A stretch of 64,000 bases of DNA. Origin: an uncultured Pseudomonadales bacterium. GTDB lineage: Bacteria; Pseudomonadota; Gammaproteobacteria; Pseudomonadales; Porticoccaceae. Position numbers and translations under genes: made by a program. The stretch is from positions 124,001 to 188,000 of the forward strand of contig CALSQH010000004.1 of the NCBI GenBank assembly GCA_943788445.1. Reading direction: 5' to 3'. Shown piece by piece: positions 8,012-16,711 of the stretch. Position 1 is the first letter of the stretch, and every line of letters begins with the position of its first letter. The notes under the pieces are model-generated. The model did not search any database. It saw only the letters and a program-made list of their open reading frames with translations, and was not told where the DNA came from.

Positions 8012-8048
8012 TTCAAGTCCGGCCTTGGCACCAACTCAAAGACCAGTA
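8012..8048 (+). other. attR: copy of the tRNA-Leu 3' end
   Basis: Repeats the attL core from TTCAAGTCCGGCC to GACCAGTA with one G lost in the acceptor stem. Similarity fades beyond it but continues as ACTGGC and a GGGGCT-T hairpin, so the original tRNA downstream region lay here before integration. Confidence 0.88.
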
Positions 8049-8068
8049 TTTTTTACTGGCAATCAAAA

Positions 8069-8093
8069 AGCTCCGCCAGTCGGGGCTTTTTTT
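8069..8093 (+). terminator. Terminator-like hairpin after attR
   Basis: AGCTCCG-CCAGT-CGGGGCT followed by seven T. It is a slightly mismatched relative of the tRNA-Leu terminator at 2722, probably the original chromosomal one or its duplicate. Confidence 0.7.
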
Positions 8094-8148
8094 GTGTCTA
8101 AAAAAAGCCATATAAATGACATCAGTTTGCCATCCAAGCTTCATTTTT

Positions 8149-8182
8149 GTGTCACTTCATTGTCATTGGAACAGACTATTTT
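8149..8182 (+). promoter_or_regulatory. PhoB-box-like promoter of the TonB receptor gene
   Basis: GTGTCAC-TTCA-TTGTCAT (8149-8166) has the Pho-box plan of two 7-bp repeats (consensus CTGTCAT) separated by 4 bp. Ten bases further on is TATTTT (8177-8182), the usual distance from the second repeat to a -10 element at PhoB-activated promoters, which lack a good -35. The receptor start lies 36 bases downstream. Confidence 0.6.
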
Positions 8183-8217
8183 CACCGGACTAAATTTTTA
8201 GTCTTTTGGGGAAGATA

Positions 8218-10705
8218 ATGAAGAAGTTAAATTTGTGTTTGGCACTACTTACCGCTTCCAGCGTTATGGCGATATCTGCTGTAGCTCAGGATGCATCATC
8301 AATTGAAGAAGTCACTGTAGTGGGAAGCAAGGCTACACTGATCTCTGCTATAGAAAAACAGCGTGAATCCAATAACCTGATCTCTGTTGTAGATTCCGAT
8401 GCAATGGGCAGCTTCGCTGATACCACTGCTGCTGAAGCAATCCGCAGACTGCCTGGTATCTCTATCGAAAACGACCAGTCAGAAGGCCGTTACGTCACCA
8501 TTCGTGGCTTGAGTTCAGACCTTAACTCAATCGCTGTCAATGGTGCATCCATGGTGGCACCGGAAAATGGTCGCAGCGTGATGCTCGACGGCCTGCCCAC
8601 AGAACTGCTCGATTCCATTACAGTGGCCAAGTCGCTGACCCCTGAAATGGATTCGGATTCAATTGGTGGACGTGTTGATTTCAACACCAAGAAGCCATCA
8701 GAGTTGGAAAGACCGACTGCTAAAGCTGAAAGCACAGAACAACTTTAACGAGTACGCCGCAGAAAAGCTTAATCCAAAGCTGGCCCTGACCTATGGCGAT
8801 AAGATCAATGACCAGGCTGCCCACGTGATTGGCCTGACCTACTCGAGCAAGGACATTGTTGCCTTTAACAATGAGACCGGTTTTGGCTGGGAAGATGGCG
8901 CAATGAATGACGACTACGAAATGCGCTACTACGAGCTGACCAGAGAGCGTTTCGGTGTGACTTACGATGTGGATTTCACCTTCGGTGATGACCGTCTGTT
9001 TGCCAACCTGTTCTGGAACCAGTACGACGATTCCGAGCTGCGTTGGAAAGATGAGTACGGCGATATTGGCGACCAGGTGATCTCAACATCAGCAGATGGC
9101 ATGGTTGTTAATGAGATCAAGCACGATGCTGAAACCCGTGTGCGTGAAGAGACCCGTACCATTGCCGCTTTCAATCTGGGCTATGAGACTATGGCTTCCG
9201 GTTGGGCAATCGATACTATGGCCAGCTACTCTTTTGCTGAAGAAGATGACAGCAACAACGCTGAAGCCAACTTCCGAACCAAGTACAGAAATGATGACAA
9301 GATCACGACCATCAACTGGGCAGACCCCCAGCGTCCTTTCCTGACACCTGCTGATAACTCTCTCTATGATCCTGCGGAAATGGGTTTTGATTCTTTTGAG
9401 AGCACTGCAAATGTTTCCAAGGACTCGGAAGTTGCCTTTGTTTTCAACGCTGAAAAAGAGTTCGATATTGGTGTTGTTAAAGCCGGTGTCAAAGCCAAGA
9501 GCCGTGAGAAAGATGTCGATGATTACATCATTGTCTACGATGGCTGGGGCGACAATACTCTGGCAGATATGAATCCACAGACAAATTCTGACTGGTTCTT
9601 TGCCAACCAGACCTTTAGCCAGCAGGCTGATCCAGATATGGTTTGGGCTATAAGAGATCTGGTTTCAGAGATGGATCTGGATTTTGAAGATGACAGCAGC
9701 CGTGACTTCACAACCACTGAAGATATCTTTGCCGCCTATGTTCAGAACACTTACCAGTGGGAAAAAGGTGTAGTGATTGCCGGTGTACGTTATGAAAATA
9801 CCTCTGTTGATTCACAGGCATATGACGCTGCAACCCTTGAACAGACCACTGCTTCAAGTGATCACTCATTCTTTGCACCCAGTGTAAATGTTAAGTACTT
9901 CTTCAACGACCAGCTTCAATTGCGTGCAGCAATCTGGAAAGGCCTGTCACGTCCTGGCTTTAAGAAAACTGCGCCAAAACTGGATGTTGATTATGACGAC
10001 GGTGGTGCCACTGTCAGTGGTTCAGCGGGTAACCCACTGCTGAAGCCCTACGAAGCGGTTAACTACGATCTGTCTCTGGAGTTCTACGGTGAAGGCATGA
10101 CTTTCCTGAGCGCCGGCCTGTTCAGAAAAGATATCAAGAACGCCATTTATCCAACGCTTCAGCAGAATGCCACTATTATGGGTATCAGCTTTAATGACGG
10201 TGTTGAAACCTGGATTAACGCTGATGATTCGACGATTAATGGTTTTGAATTAAATGGCCAGTACGGCTGGGAAAACGGCATGTACGTTACAGCCAATATT
10301 ACCCTGACCGATGGCGAGAGCACTTTCGCCTACGAAGACGACCAGACGTTCACTACTCCGTTTAGAAAACTGGCAGATGAAGCAGCCAATGTCAGTATCG
10401 GTTACGACAAGGGACCATGGGATGTTCGTCTTGCGGCCAACTACCGCAGCGAATACCTCGATTGGCTGGCCGACGAAAATGAAGGTATCGATGATGTCAG
10501 TGAAAACAATATGCGCTGGGTTGATGCCCACCTGCAGGTTGACCTGACAGCCAAGTATAAAGTCAGTTCAGCAGTTGAGATTAAATTCGAAGCCATCAAT
10601 CTGGGCAACCGCCCTGAATACTACTACTGGGGTAATGATTCACAGCTTTCCCAGTACGATATTTACGGTAAGAACTACTCACTGGGTATGACTTACAACT
10701 TCTAA
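8218..10705 (+). pseudogene. TonB-dependent outer-membrane receptor, one frameshift
   Basis: The start is ATG 8218 (MKKLNLCLALLTASSVM signal peptide) behind GGGGAAG. The plug domain follows: EEVTVVGSKATL, then AEAIRRLPGISIEND, TIRGLSSDLNSIAVNGA and SDSIGGRVDFNT. The frame is lost at about 8722-8735. Translation in the +1 frame resumes as NNFNEYAAEKLNPKLALTYG and runs through the 22-strand barrel to the terminal YSLGMTYNF. The span is 2488 bp, one more than a multiple of three, so a single inserted base explains the break; corrected, the protein has about 828 residues. It resembles the TonB-Xanth-Caul subfamily, which imports complex substrates. The phytase gene downstream suggests phytate or its products as ligand. 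Confidence 0.87.
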
Positions 10706-10739
10706 ATCTATGATCTTGAATTCAGGATTTAAGATACCT

Positions 10740-10769
10740 CCCCGGCAGGGAATTCCTGCCGGGGTTTTT
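10740..10769 (+). terminator. Terminator between receptor and phytase genes
   Basis: CCCCGGCAGG-GAATT-CCTGCCGGGG followed by T5. It is a strong hairpin and would limit readthrough into the phytase gene, so the phytase may be expressed at a lower level or from its own promoter. Confidence 0.92.
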
Positions 10770-10794
10770 ATTTATCCCAATAAAGGAATTGAAA

Positions 10795-11880
10795 TTGCGT
10801 AAATCAAAACTGCTGGTTGAACAAAGAATTTTCCAGCCAAAGGCAGTCGTGGCGCTGGCCATATCCAGTCTGTTATTTCTCGGCGGCTGCAGCGACCCGC
10901 TTGAAGTATCAGCGCTCTATGAGACTCCCCAGGTTATCTCGCCAGACGATGCGGCTGATGATCCGGCTATCTGGTTGAATCAGGCCGTTCCGGAACAGTC
11001 GATAATTTTGGGTACAGATAAGAAGAGTGGTGTCTATGCCTATAATCTGCAGGGCGAACAAATCGGTTACACCGAACTGGGCAAGATCAATAATATCGAT
11101 ACCCGCAGTTTGGACTCCGACACTTATATACTAGCTTCAAACCGTACTGACCAGACTGTCGACCTGTGGCGTTTTGCTGATTTGGCAATGTCTGAAGCTG
11201 CCGCCAAAAGTGATTTCTCACTGCCCCTCGAACGCAGTATCCAGGGCCAGTCAGAGATCAATATCTACGGTGCCTGTATGGGCCTGGACAAGACATTTGG
11301 ATTGCTGGCATTTATCACTGAAGATGAGGGCCCCCGTGTTGAGGTATGGCAGTATGTGAATAACAGCCTCAAGCTGATCCACACCTTTAATAATGGCGGT
11401 GAGTCCGAGGGCTGTGTCTATGATGATGAAAACCGCACCCTGTTTATTTCAGAGGAAGAGGTTAACGGTGTCCTGCGGGCCTATCAGTTAACAGATGCTC
11501 TGGATTTTTCCTCGCCTGTGGTTATTGATTCCCGCAAAGGTAATATCGGTGGTGATCCCGAGGGCGTTACCCTGTACAAAACCTCTTCCAGCGAGGGCTA
11601 CCTGATACTCTCCTCCCAGGGAGACTCCAAGTTTAATCTCTACAGCCGCACTGCACCCTATAATTATCTGGGCAGCTTCAGGGTTGCTGATGGGGAAGCA
11701 GTCGACGGTGTCACTATTACCGATGGTATTGCGGCTATTAATTACCCGTTAAACGAGGATTTTCCAGAGGGACTTCTGGTGGTTCAGGATAATGACAATA
11801 CCCGTGAGGGTGATCTTCTTCGTCAGAATTTCAAACTGATTTCATTCTCTAAAGTGATTGCTGCTTTACAGCTAAGGTAG
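10795..11880 (+). CDS. Beta-propeller phytase lipoprotein (3-phytase)
   Basis: Hydrolyses phytate (inositol hexakisphosphate) with calcium, releasing phosphate outside the cytoplasm. The frame allows TTG 10789, but TTG 10795 has correct spacing from AAGGA. The N-terminus carries a lipoprotein signal ending LFLGGC, so the enzyme is probably anchored to a membrane. Family motifs are all visible: DDPAIW (near residue 57), GTDKKSGVYAY, NNIDTR, ASNRTD, GESEGCVYDDE, SEEEVNG, GDPEGVTLY, YLILSSQGDSKF and FPEGLLVVQDND. The length of about 361 residues is normal. It follows the TonB receptor gene in the same direction, a pairing known in aquatic proteobacteria. Confidence 0.93.
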   Translation: MRKSKLLVEQRIFQPKAVVALAISSLLFLGGCSDPLEVSALYETPQVISPDDAADDPAIWLNQAVPEQSIILGTDKKSGVYAYNLQGEQIGYTELGKINNIDTRSLDSDTYILASNRTDQTVDLWRFADLAMSEAAAKSDFSLPLERSIQGQSEINIYGACMGLDKTFGLLAFITEDEGPRVEVWQYVNNSLKLIHTFNNGGESEGCVYDDENRTLFISEEEVNGVLRAYQLTDALDFSSPVVIDSRKGNIGGDPEGVTLYKTSSSEGYLILSSQGDSKFNLYSRTAPYNYLGSFRVADGEAVDGVTITDGIAAINYPLNEDFPEGLLVVQDNDNTREGDLLRQNFKLISFSKVIAALQLR

Positions 11881-11941
11881 GCTGCACAAAACAAGCAGCA
11901 GAACAAGAAGTAGTAGGAGAAACAGTACAAGTCAAAACAGC

Positions 11942-11977
11942 AAAAGCAGCTGGGTCAGAAGGACTTAGCTGCTTTTT
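11942..11977. terminator. Bidirectional terminator between convergent genes
   Basis: AAAAGCAGCT and AGCTGCTTTT form a 10-bp stem with A and T runs on the two sides, so it can stop both the phytase transcript and the opposing glycosyltransferase transcript. Confidence 0.85.
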
Positions 11978-12011
11978 GCATAGGTCAGGTTCTGCTAGAG
12001 GGTTGTAACAG

Positions 12012-13055
12012 TTATGAAGAGAAGTGCTCTGTCTTGGTAGCATCCCAGAGTTGGGATGAGATATGGGCAATTGACTGGTTTCTGCCTGAAACGATCCAAT
12101 CGACCAGATACTGAGCCACATCGGGATAGGTGACTTTGCTACTGGCTGAGGACGCCAGCCATTTTGCAGTTGCGCTAATATCCAAGGCAGACATACTGGA
12201 TCCAAGGTTGAGATGCTCCAGTGCTATGGCATTGGATTGCTGTTCCATCTGCTGGGCAACCGGTTTTACCAGCAGCTTCTTGCCGAGCTGAAGAGCTTCA
12301 CTGGGCAACTCAAAGCCCGCATTGCAAATCACCGCCTCGGCACGGTGCAGATCCTCTTGGAAACCGGCTCTGGATGGCGGGCGGAAACTGATATTACCTC
12401 TCTCACTGTGAGTGGCATCCGGGTGGTAGACAATAAATTTATAGTCGGCAAAACTGCCGAGAAATTGAGCAATACTGTCGAGGTTTTCAAAGGGTAAATA
12501 AACCAGGTTTAAACCCTTTTCGACACTGCACTCAAAGTGTTCAACGGGTGCGATTGGCGGCAGCACCGGGCAGTCGAATTGATCCCAGTGCAATCCCAGA
12601 GCTATATCCGCTGGGGCCAGGTTGTTCATTACCCAGCGATGCACTGGTGTTGTGCGGCACATGGGTACTCTGCTGAAGGTAAAAGCATACTGGTGGCCGA
12701 GGCCTATCACCTTTATCCCGGCGCGCTTTCCGGCTCGGGCAGTGATGGGTTCGTAGTCGCTGATTACCAGATCATAGCTGCTGGCATCCAGCTCGGCGGT
12801 ATCCCTGAGTAACTGAAAAAGGTTATTTTTAAGAAGGGTTTTTGACCAGATAACCCTGCCAGAGCCGGTGGCGAATGTAATACCGCGCCTAACCTGGAAA
12901 TCACCAAAAGCCTGCATATCAAACAGCTCTTCCCGGGGACGGCCGGAAAACAGGAAATCAACCTGAATATCGGTTTTTGCAAAGGCTGCGGCCATAGCGC
13001 GGGCGCGAGTTATATGGCCATTGCCAGTGGCCTGGACACCGTAGAGTATTTTCAC
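12012..13055 (-). CDS. MJ1255/VC2487-family glycosyltransferase
   Basis: A 347-residue GT-B fold protein. It starts MKILYGVQATGNGHITRARA, the N-terminal glycine-rich loop typical of the MJ1255 family, related to MurG and diacylglycerol glucosyltransferases. The C-terminal donor-binding region is CNAGFELPSEALQLGKKLLV. No signal peptide or membrane segment is present, so it acts on the inner face of the membrane. The start is GTG at 13055, which overlaps the TGA of the PAP2 gene as GTGA, so the two are translationally coupled. The family's substrate is not settled; beside lipid genes and a phytase a glycolipid role is attractive but inferred. Confidence 0.85.
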   Translation of the reverse strand: MKILYGVQATGNGHITRARAMAAAFAKTDIQVDFLFSGRPREELFDMQAFGDFQVRRGITFATGSGRVIWSKTLLKNNLFQLLRDTAELDASSYDLVISDYEPITARAGKRAGIKVIGLGHQYAFTFSRVPMCRTTPVHRWVMNNLAPADIALGLHWDQFDCPVLPPIAPVEHFECSVEKGLNLVYLPFENLDSIAQFLGSFADYKFIVYHPDATHSERGNISFRPPSRAGFQEDLHRAEAVICNAGFELPSEALQLGKKLLVKPVAQQMEQQSNAIALEHLNLGSSMSALDISATAKWLASSASSKVTYPDVAQYLVDWIVSGRNQSIAHISSQLWDATKTEHFSS

Positions 13056-13590
13056 AGAACTAGTGTAAAGGCGATCTGGGCACAGCTAAAGCCGAGTATG
13101 GCGCCAGCAAATGTATCAGATGGAAAGTGTACGCCGAGGCAGACTCTCGAGCAGCCGACCATGGCCGCCCAGATATAGATATAGGGTGCGGTTGCCGGAA
13201 AGCAGGTGGTCAGCACAGTGGCCACCAGAACGCAGCTGATGTATGCCCGGAGGGAAAGCTAAACTGGTCGCCGGGGATAACCATCCCCTTAATATCCGGC
13301 AGGCAGTCTGAGGGACGGTTGCGTTTAAAACCCTCCTTTAAAATTTTGTAGAGCGGGCGCTCGATAGCAAAGGCGGCGAGCATCGCCAGGCCAAATTGGT
13401 ATTCATGGTTAGTGCCCATAAACAGCAGGGCCAGTAGGATCAGCGGATATAGATAACCGTCGGCGGTTGTGGAGATAACCCGGCCAAAAATGGCAAGCTG
13501 GGGAAATAATTCCCTGGTCAGCAGCCAGCGCAGTGCCCGGATATCAAGGCTGCTGAGTCGCTGGATCAATGTATTTTTTTCGATTTCCAT
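13052..13590 (-). pseudogene. PAP2-family phosphatase, one frameshift
   Basis: A membrane phosphatidic-acid or undecaprenyl-pyrophosphate type phosphatase. The three PAP2 motifs are all present but in two frames: KEGFKRNRP (K-x6-RP), FPSGHTSAAF, then, after a frame break at 13224-13232, SRVCLGVHFPSD (SR-x5-H-x3-D) in the shifted frame LVATVLTTCFPAT to AQIAFTLVL. The span is 539 bp, one short of a multiple of three, so one lost base (probably a T after AAF) explains it; the repaired protein has 179 residues. As sequenced, translation stops at WWPLC, losing the third motif. The true stop overlaps the glycosyltransferase start. Confidence 0.88.
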
Positions 13591-13664
13591 AGTAAAACCA
13601 TAGCCAGCTTTTATGACAGTCAGGTTTAGCTAATATGAAATTTTTATGTCAGTTAACCCTGTGA

Positions 13665-14498
13665 TTATTCGCCCAGGTATCGCTGTCGACGACTTTCTTT
13701 AAGCTGCTCTATATCCACCACAATTAACCCGTCGATACAGAGAGCGAAATCCGGATCTATATTAAAAGCCACAAACTCAACACCACCGGGCTCGCAGAGT
13801 TCGCTGTACTGTTTATAGAGTGTTGGAACACTCAGGTTCATTGCCGTCAATCGCTCCTTAAGCAGAGTGAATTCACTTTGGTAATCCTGGCCTGGGAACA
13901 GCTTGTTAAGCTCTTCTGTGCGCTGTGGAGTGATAATGTAGGGCAGCCGCGGGACTGCGTAACAATCTGTTGGCGGAAAGTGGGTGCTGTAAAAATGCAC
14001 CAGCATTTCCATCGCCTGGGGAGGGAAGCTGTTAGACAGGGTAACCGGACCAAACAGATACCTGTATTCAGGGTTTGCACGCAGGAACGCACCAATGCCA
14101 TACCATAGATAGTCCAGACTTCTGCGACCCCAGTACCTGGGCTGGACAAAACTGCGGCCAAGTTCAATGCCCTGCTGCAGCTTCTCCTGCATTGCCGGTT
14201 GCAGATCGAACAGGGTTGAGCTGTAGAGCTGCGATGAGTGGCTGGCAAGATCAATTTGATCCGTGGGGTGGAATCTGTAGGCCCCGGCAATCTCCAGTTC
14301 ATCCTCATCCCAGAGAATCAGCTGGTGATAGTGATGGTCATAGATATCGTTATCCCGGCGCAGACCTGTACCCTCACCGACAGCGCGAAAGGCAATCTCT
14401 CTCAGTCGACCAATTTCCCGCATAATGCAGCAGTCCATATTCTCGTTACTGCTGCCCTGATAGAGGTAGATATGTTTATTATCTTTGGTCACGCCCAA
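13665..14498 (-). pseudogene. C-terminal GNAT (hemolysin/OlsB-like) half of a split acyltransferase
   Basis: The sequence LLGVTKDNKHIYLYQG, EIGRLREIAFRAVGEGTG, LRRDND, IAGAYRF, IELGRSFVQPRYWGRRSLDY, YLFGPVTLSNSFP and VPTLYKQYSEL is the GNAT-type N-acyltransferase domain called hemolysin or OlsB-like. In related gammaproteobacteria this is the C-terminal half of a protein of about 580 residues that begins with a PlsC domain. Here it has no good start codon of its own (TTG or GTG near 14498) and lies in a different frame from the PlsC part, overlapping it by about 10 bp. It may be silent, or made by reinitiation. It would acylate an amino-acid-type lipid precursor. Confidence 0.8.
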
Positions 14499-14947
14499 TA
14501 ACTTGCAGTTGCGAATATCTCGGCGCAGGCCGGCTCGGTTTTGCCGTTCATATTGTCCACCGGCAACAGCACTGGTTGCAGGGGTTTGATTGCCATCAAC
14601 AGATCATTGGCCACCACCCGGACATCCGGGCGTACCTCGCGCATTAGCTTTAGCAGCGCCAAACCATCCAGTGAGCCGATAGGGTGGTTGGCGACAATAA
14701 CCACACGCCCCTGGCGGGGAATTTTCTCGCGCTCTGTTTCACGCACAGTGAATGAAAAGTCAAAGAACTCGAGAACCTGCTCGGCAAATTCAAAGCCCTT
14801 TAAGTGGGGGTATTGGGACTCAAAATATTTGAACTGCCGTTCGTTGAACAGCAGTCTTAACAGCTGGGTCAGCCGCTTGTAGAGACGCGGTCGCCGCGCG
14901 CAAAAATTCGGGTAGTTGTCGAGAAGAAATGAATCAACGTCAAGCAT
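14489..14947 (-). pseudogene. N-terminal PlsC half of a split acyltransferase, internally deleted
   Basis: The 152-residue frame starts MLDVDSFLLDNYPNFCARRP and reaches the PlsC signature VVIVANHPIGSLDGLALLKL and LLPVDNMNGKT. It then ends abruptly at FATASYWA. In intact relatives about 190 more residues follow, including the second PlsC motif with a proline-glycine-glutamate core, before the GNAT half begins with LLG-T-DGK-IYLY. Those residues are absent from the DNA here, and the junction at about 14500-14545 is out of frame. I read this as an internal deletion in a fused lysophospholipid/GNAT acyltransferase. The comparison is from memory of the family. Confidence 0.8.
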
Positions 14948-14991
14948 ACGGAATTGGCCATATTTTTGTAATTTGTTGTCATTGTGCTAAA

Positions 14992-15025
14992 CAAATATGA
15001 CTCTTTTCTGACCGCTGGATGACGT
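14992..15025 (-). promoter_or_regulatory. PhoB-box-like promoter of the acyltransferase-PAP2-glycosyltransferase genes
   Basis: Read on the minus strand: ACGTCAT-CCAG-CGGTCAG (plus 15025-15008), two 7-bp near-repeats of CTGTCAT 4 bp apart. Exactly ten bases follow and then TATTTG (plus 14997-14992). The geometry equals that of the receptor promoter at 8149. The predicted leader before the ATG at 14947 is about 40 nt. Each half matches the consensus at five of seven positions, so the call is moderate. Confidence 0.45.
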
Positions 15026-15046
15026 TGTTATGTCAGATTTTTGTCG

Positions 15047-15160
15047 CTAGTCGGAATTTTCTTCGTTGCTCTTATTATTTTTTTTGCGATTGATAAGATA
15101 GAGCGCGAGGAAAAGTGATCCCCAGCCAAGAAAGGTAATAATAACTTCAGGTGTCGACAT
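15047..15160 (-). CDS. Small single-span membrane protein (37 aa)
   Basis: A short frame reading MSTPEVIITFLGWGSLFLAL then YLINRKKNNKSNEENSD. It has one hydrophobic segment (residues 5-22) followed by a positively charged and polar tail, the usual look of a real small membrane protein. A GAGAG stretch lies nine bases before the ATG. It is in the same direction as the acyltransferase genes, between them and the djlA-like gene, in an otherwise gene-free stretch of about 380 bp. I do not recognise a family. Confidence 0.55.
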   Translation of the reverse strand: MSTPEVIITFLGWGSLFLALYLINRKKNNKSNEENSD

Positions 15161-15331
15161 GGAAGATAGCTCTCAATATTTCTGTGGTGATTGAAGTGGG
15201 GAGAATAGCAACTGCTCAGTTGTTAGTGAATGGGGAATAGAAAGTTAATCAAAATTAGATGAAAAAACTTATATAAGAAGCGATTACAATAGTCGCCTTA
15301 TTTAATAAGTACTCTATAAAAGGCAGCAAAA

Positions 15332-16129
15332 ATGTTTGCAGGAAAAATTATCGCTGGGTTAATCGGCTTTTCGGCACTGGGCCCGCCGGGCCTGTTAATC
15401 GGCCTCTATGTGGGTCACCAGTTTGATAAAGGGCTGGGCGGTTTACGTCCGATGTCGGCGCAGCAGCAGGAACAGGTTCGCGATTCCTACTTTCAAACTG
15501 TTTTTAGTTTGCTGGGTAATCTGGCCAAGGCCGATGGCCGAATATCTCAGGCAGAGATAGCCCTTGCTGAAGCACTGATGGGTAAAATGGGTCTCAGTAG
15601 CGCTCATCGCATAAGAGCTATCGAGCTATTTAAAGGCGGTGCAAAAAGTGATTTTTCTGTAGATAAAACCCTCGACAGTTTTATGGCGCTCTGTGGGCGC
15701 CATAATAACCTCAAGCGTTCGCTGCTCAACGATTTAATCTCTCTGGCCATTGCCGATGGTGAACTGCATCAGGCAGAACAGGATTTGCTACGGGCAATAG
15801 CCGGTCGACTGGGCTTTTCTGCCGCGCTTTTTGATCAATTTATAGCGATGATTAAGGCTCAGGCCCAATTTAAGGATTCCAGTGGTGGCGGTGGCAGTTA
15901 TAGAACTCAGACTTCTGCGACTCAACTCAGCGCTGCCTATATGGCACTGGGTGTTGAGCAGTCCAGTGCGGATAGTCAAATTAAACGCGCCTACCGAAAA
16001 TTGATCAGTGAGAATCATCCGGACAAGCTGATTGGTCAGGGTATGCCTGAAGATATGGTTAAGCTAGCGACAGAGCGAACGCAGGAAATACAGACCGCTT
16101 ATGATTTGATTGTGGCCAGCCGTAAATAA
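15332..16129 (+). CDS. djlA: DjlA-type membrane-anchored DnaJ co-chaperone
   Basis: A 265-residue protein. The N-terminus KIIAGLIGFSALGPPGLLIG is a glycine-rich membrane segment as in DjlA. Residues 50-175 form a TerB-like helical domain (NLAKADGRISQAEI, then LAIADGELHQAEQDLLRAIA). A glycine-serine linker (SSGGGGS) leads to a C-terminal J domain: YMALGVEQSS, IKRAYRKLISENHPDKLIGQ, with the HPD motif. DjlA recruits DnaK at the inner membrane and influences envelope stress responses. It stands alone, upstream of tRNA-fMet; the N-terminal anchor dimerises in the family. Confidence 0.93.
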   Translation: MFAGKIIAGLIGFSALGPPGLLIGLYVGHQFDKGLGGLRPMSAQQQEQVRDSYFQTVFSLLGNLAKADGRISQAEIALAEALMGKMGLSSAHRIRAIELFKGGAKSDFSVDKTLDSFMALCGRHNNLKRSLLNDLISLAIADGELHQAEQDLLRAIAGRLGFSAALFDQFIAMIKAQAQFKDSSGGGGSYRTQTSATQLSAAYMALGVEQSSADSQIKRAYRKLISENHPDKLIGQGMPEDMVKLATERTQEIQTAYDLIVASRK

Positions 16130-16154
16130 AAGTCGTTTGTTTGTCCTAGTGTTG

Positions 16155-16183
16155 TTGACCTAGAGGTGCCCTCTACCTATAAT
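16155..16183 (+). promoter_or_regulatory. Sigma-70 promoter of tRNA-fMet
   Basis: TTGACC at 16155, 17-bp spacer, TATAAT at 16178. This is a near-consensus promoter. A GC-rich discriminator (GCGCG) follows, as expected for a stable-RNA gene under stringent control. Confidence 0.92.
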
Positions 16184-16232
16184 GCGCGTCCTCTCAAGGG
16201 AGGGCGGTTTGAAACATGAACCGTTGTGTCGG

Positions 16233-16520
<288 letters not shown>

Positions 16521-16677
16521 TCTATTAGTTATAGAAAAATCCGATACAGAGAAGCTTTTGTAAGATCTTGATAGATTGTCTATGCTTGCATTAGTTAGGT
16601 GGAAAATGGAGTCTCGCTTTAATCGCTGAGACAGGTTCCGCTACCAAAATTCGCGTCGGGTCCGGCGCAAATCGAGG

Positions 16678-16698
16678 AGCCCCATTTTGGGGCTTTTC
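16678..16698 (+). terminator. Terminator downstream of the tRNA-fMet region
   Basis: AGCCCC-ATTTT-GGGGCT hairpin followed by TTTCTTT. It separates stable-RNA transcription from the rimP operon. Confidence 0.85.
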
Positions 16699-16711
16699 TT
16701 TATATGTTAAT

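Larger units (their letters stand above)
2664..8048. mobile_element. 5.4-kb integrated element in tRNA-Leu (decayed genomic island)
   Basis: The element runs from the repeat at the tRNA 3' end to its copy at 8012-8048. It holds a broken P4-type integrase next to the tRNA, an AlpA-like excisionase/regulator, unrecognised small genes, two genes for secreted proteins and a convergent HTH gene. Its DNA is more AT-rich than the flanking housekeeping genes and uses several TTG starts. I see no capsid, tail, replication, conjugation, restriction or toxin gene that I recognise. With a dead integrase it is probably fixed in place. Confidence 0.85.

Noticed and set aside
11849..12205. Open frame of 118 codons on the minus strand beyond the glycosyltransferase end.
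   Set aside because: It overlaps the 3' part of the glycosyltransferase gene in another frame and crosses the bidirectional terminator; the protein has no plausible fold or start site.
15030..15047. Another Pho-box-like 7-4-7 sequence, ATGTCAG-ATTT-TTGTCGC, on the plus strand.
   Set aside because: It points rightwards, where the next gene (djlA) starts about 285 bp away, and no -10 follows at the usual 10 bp. It is probably chance similarity.
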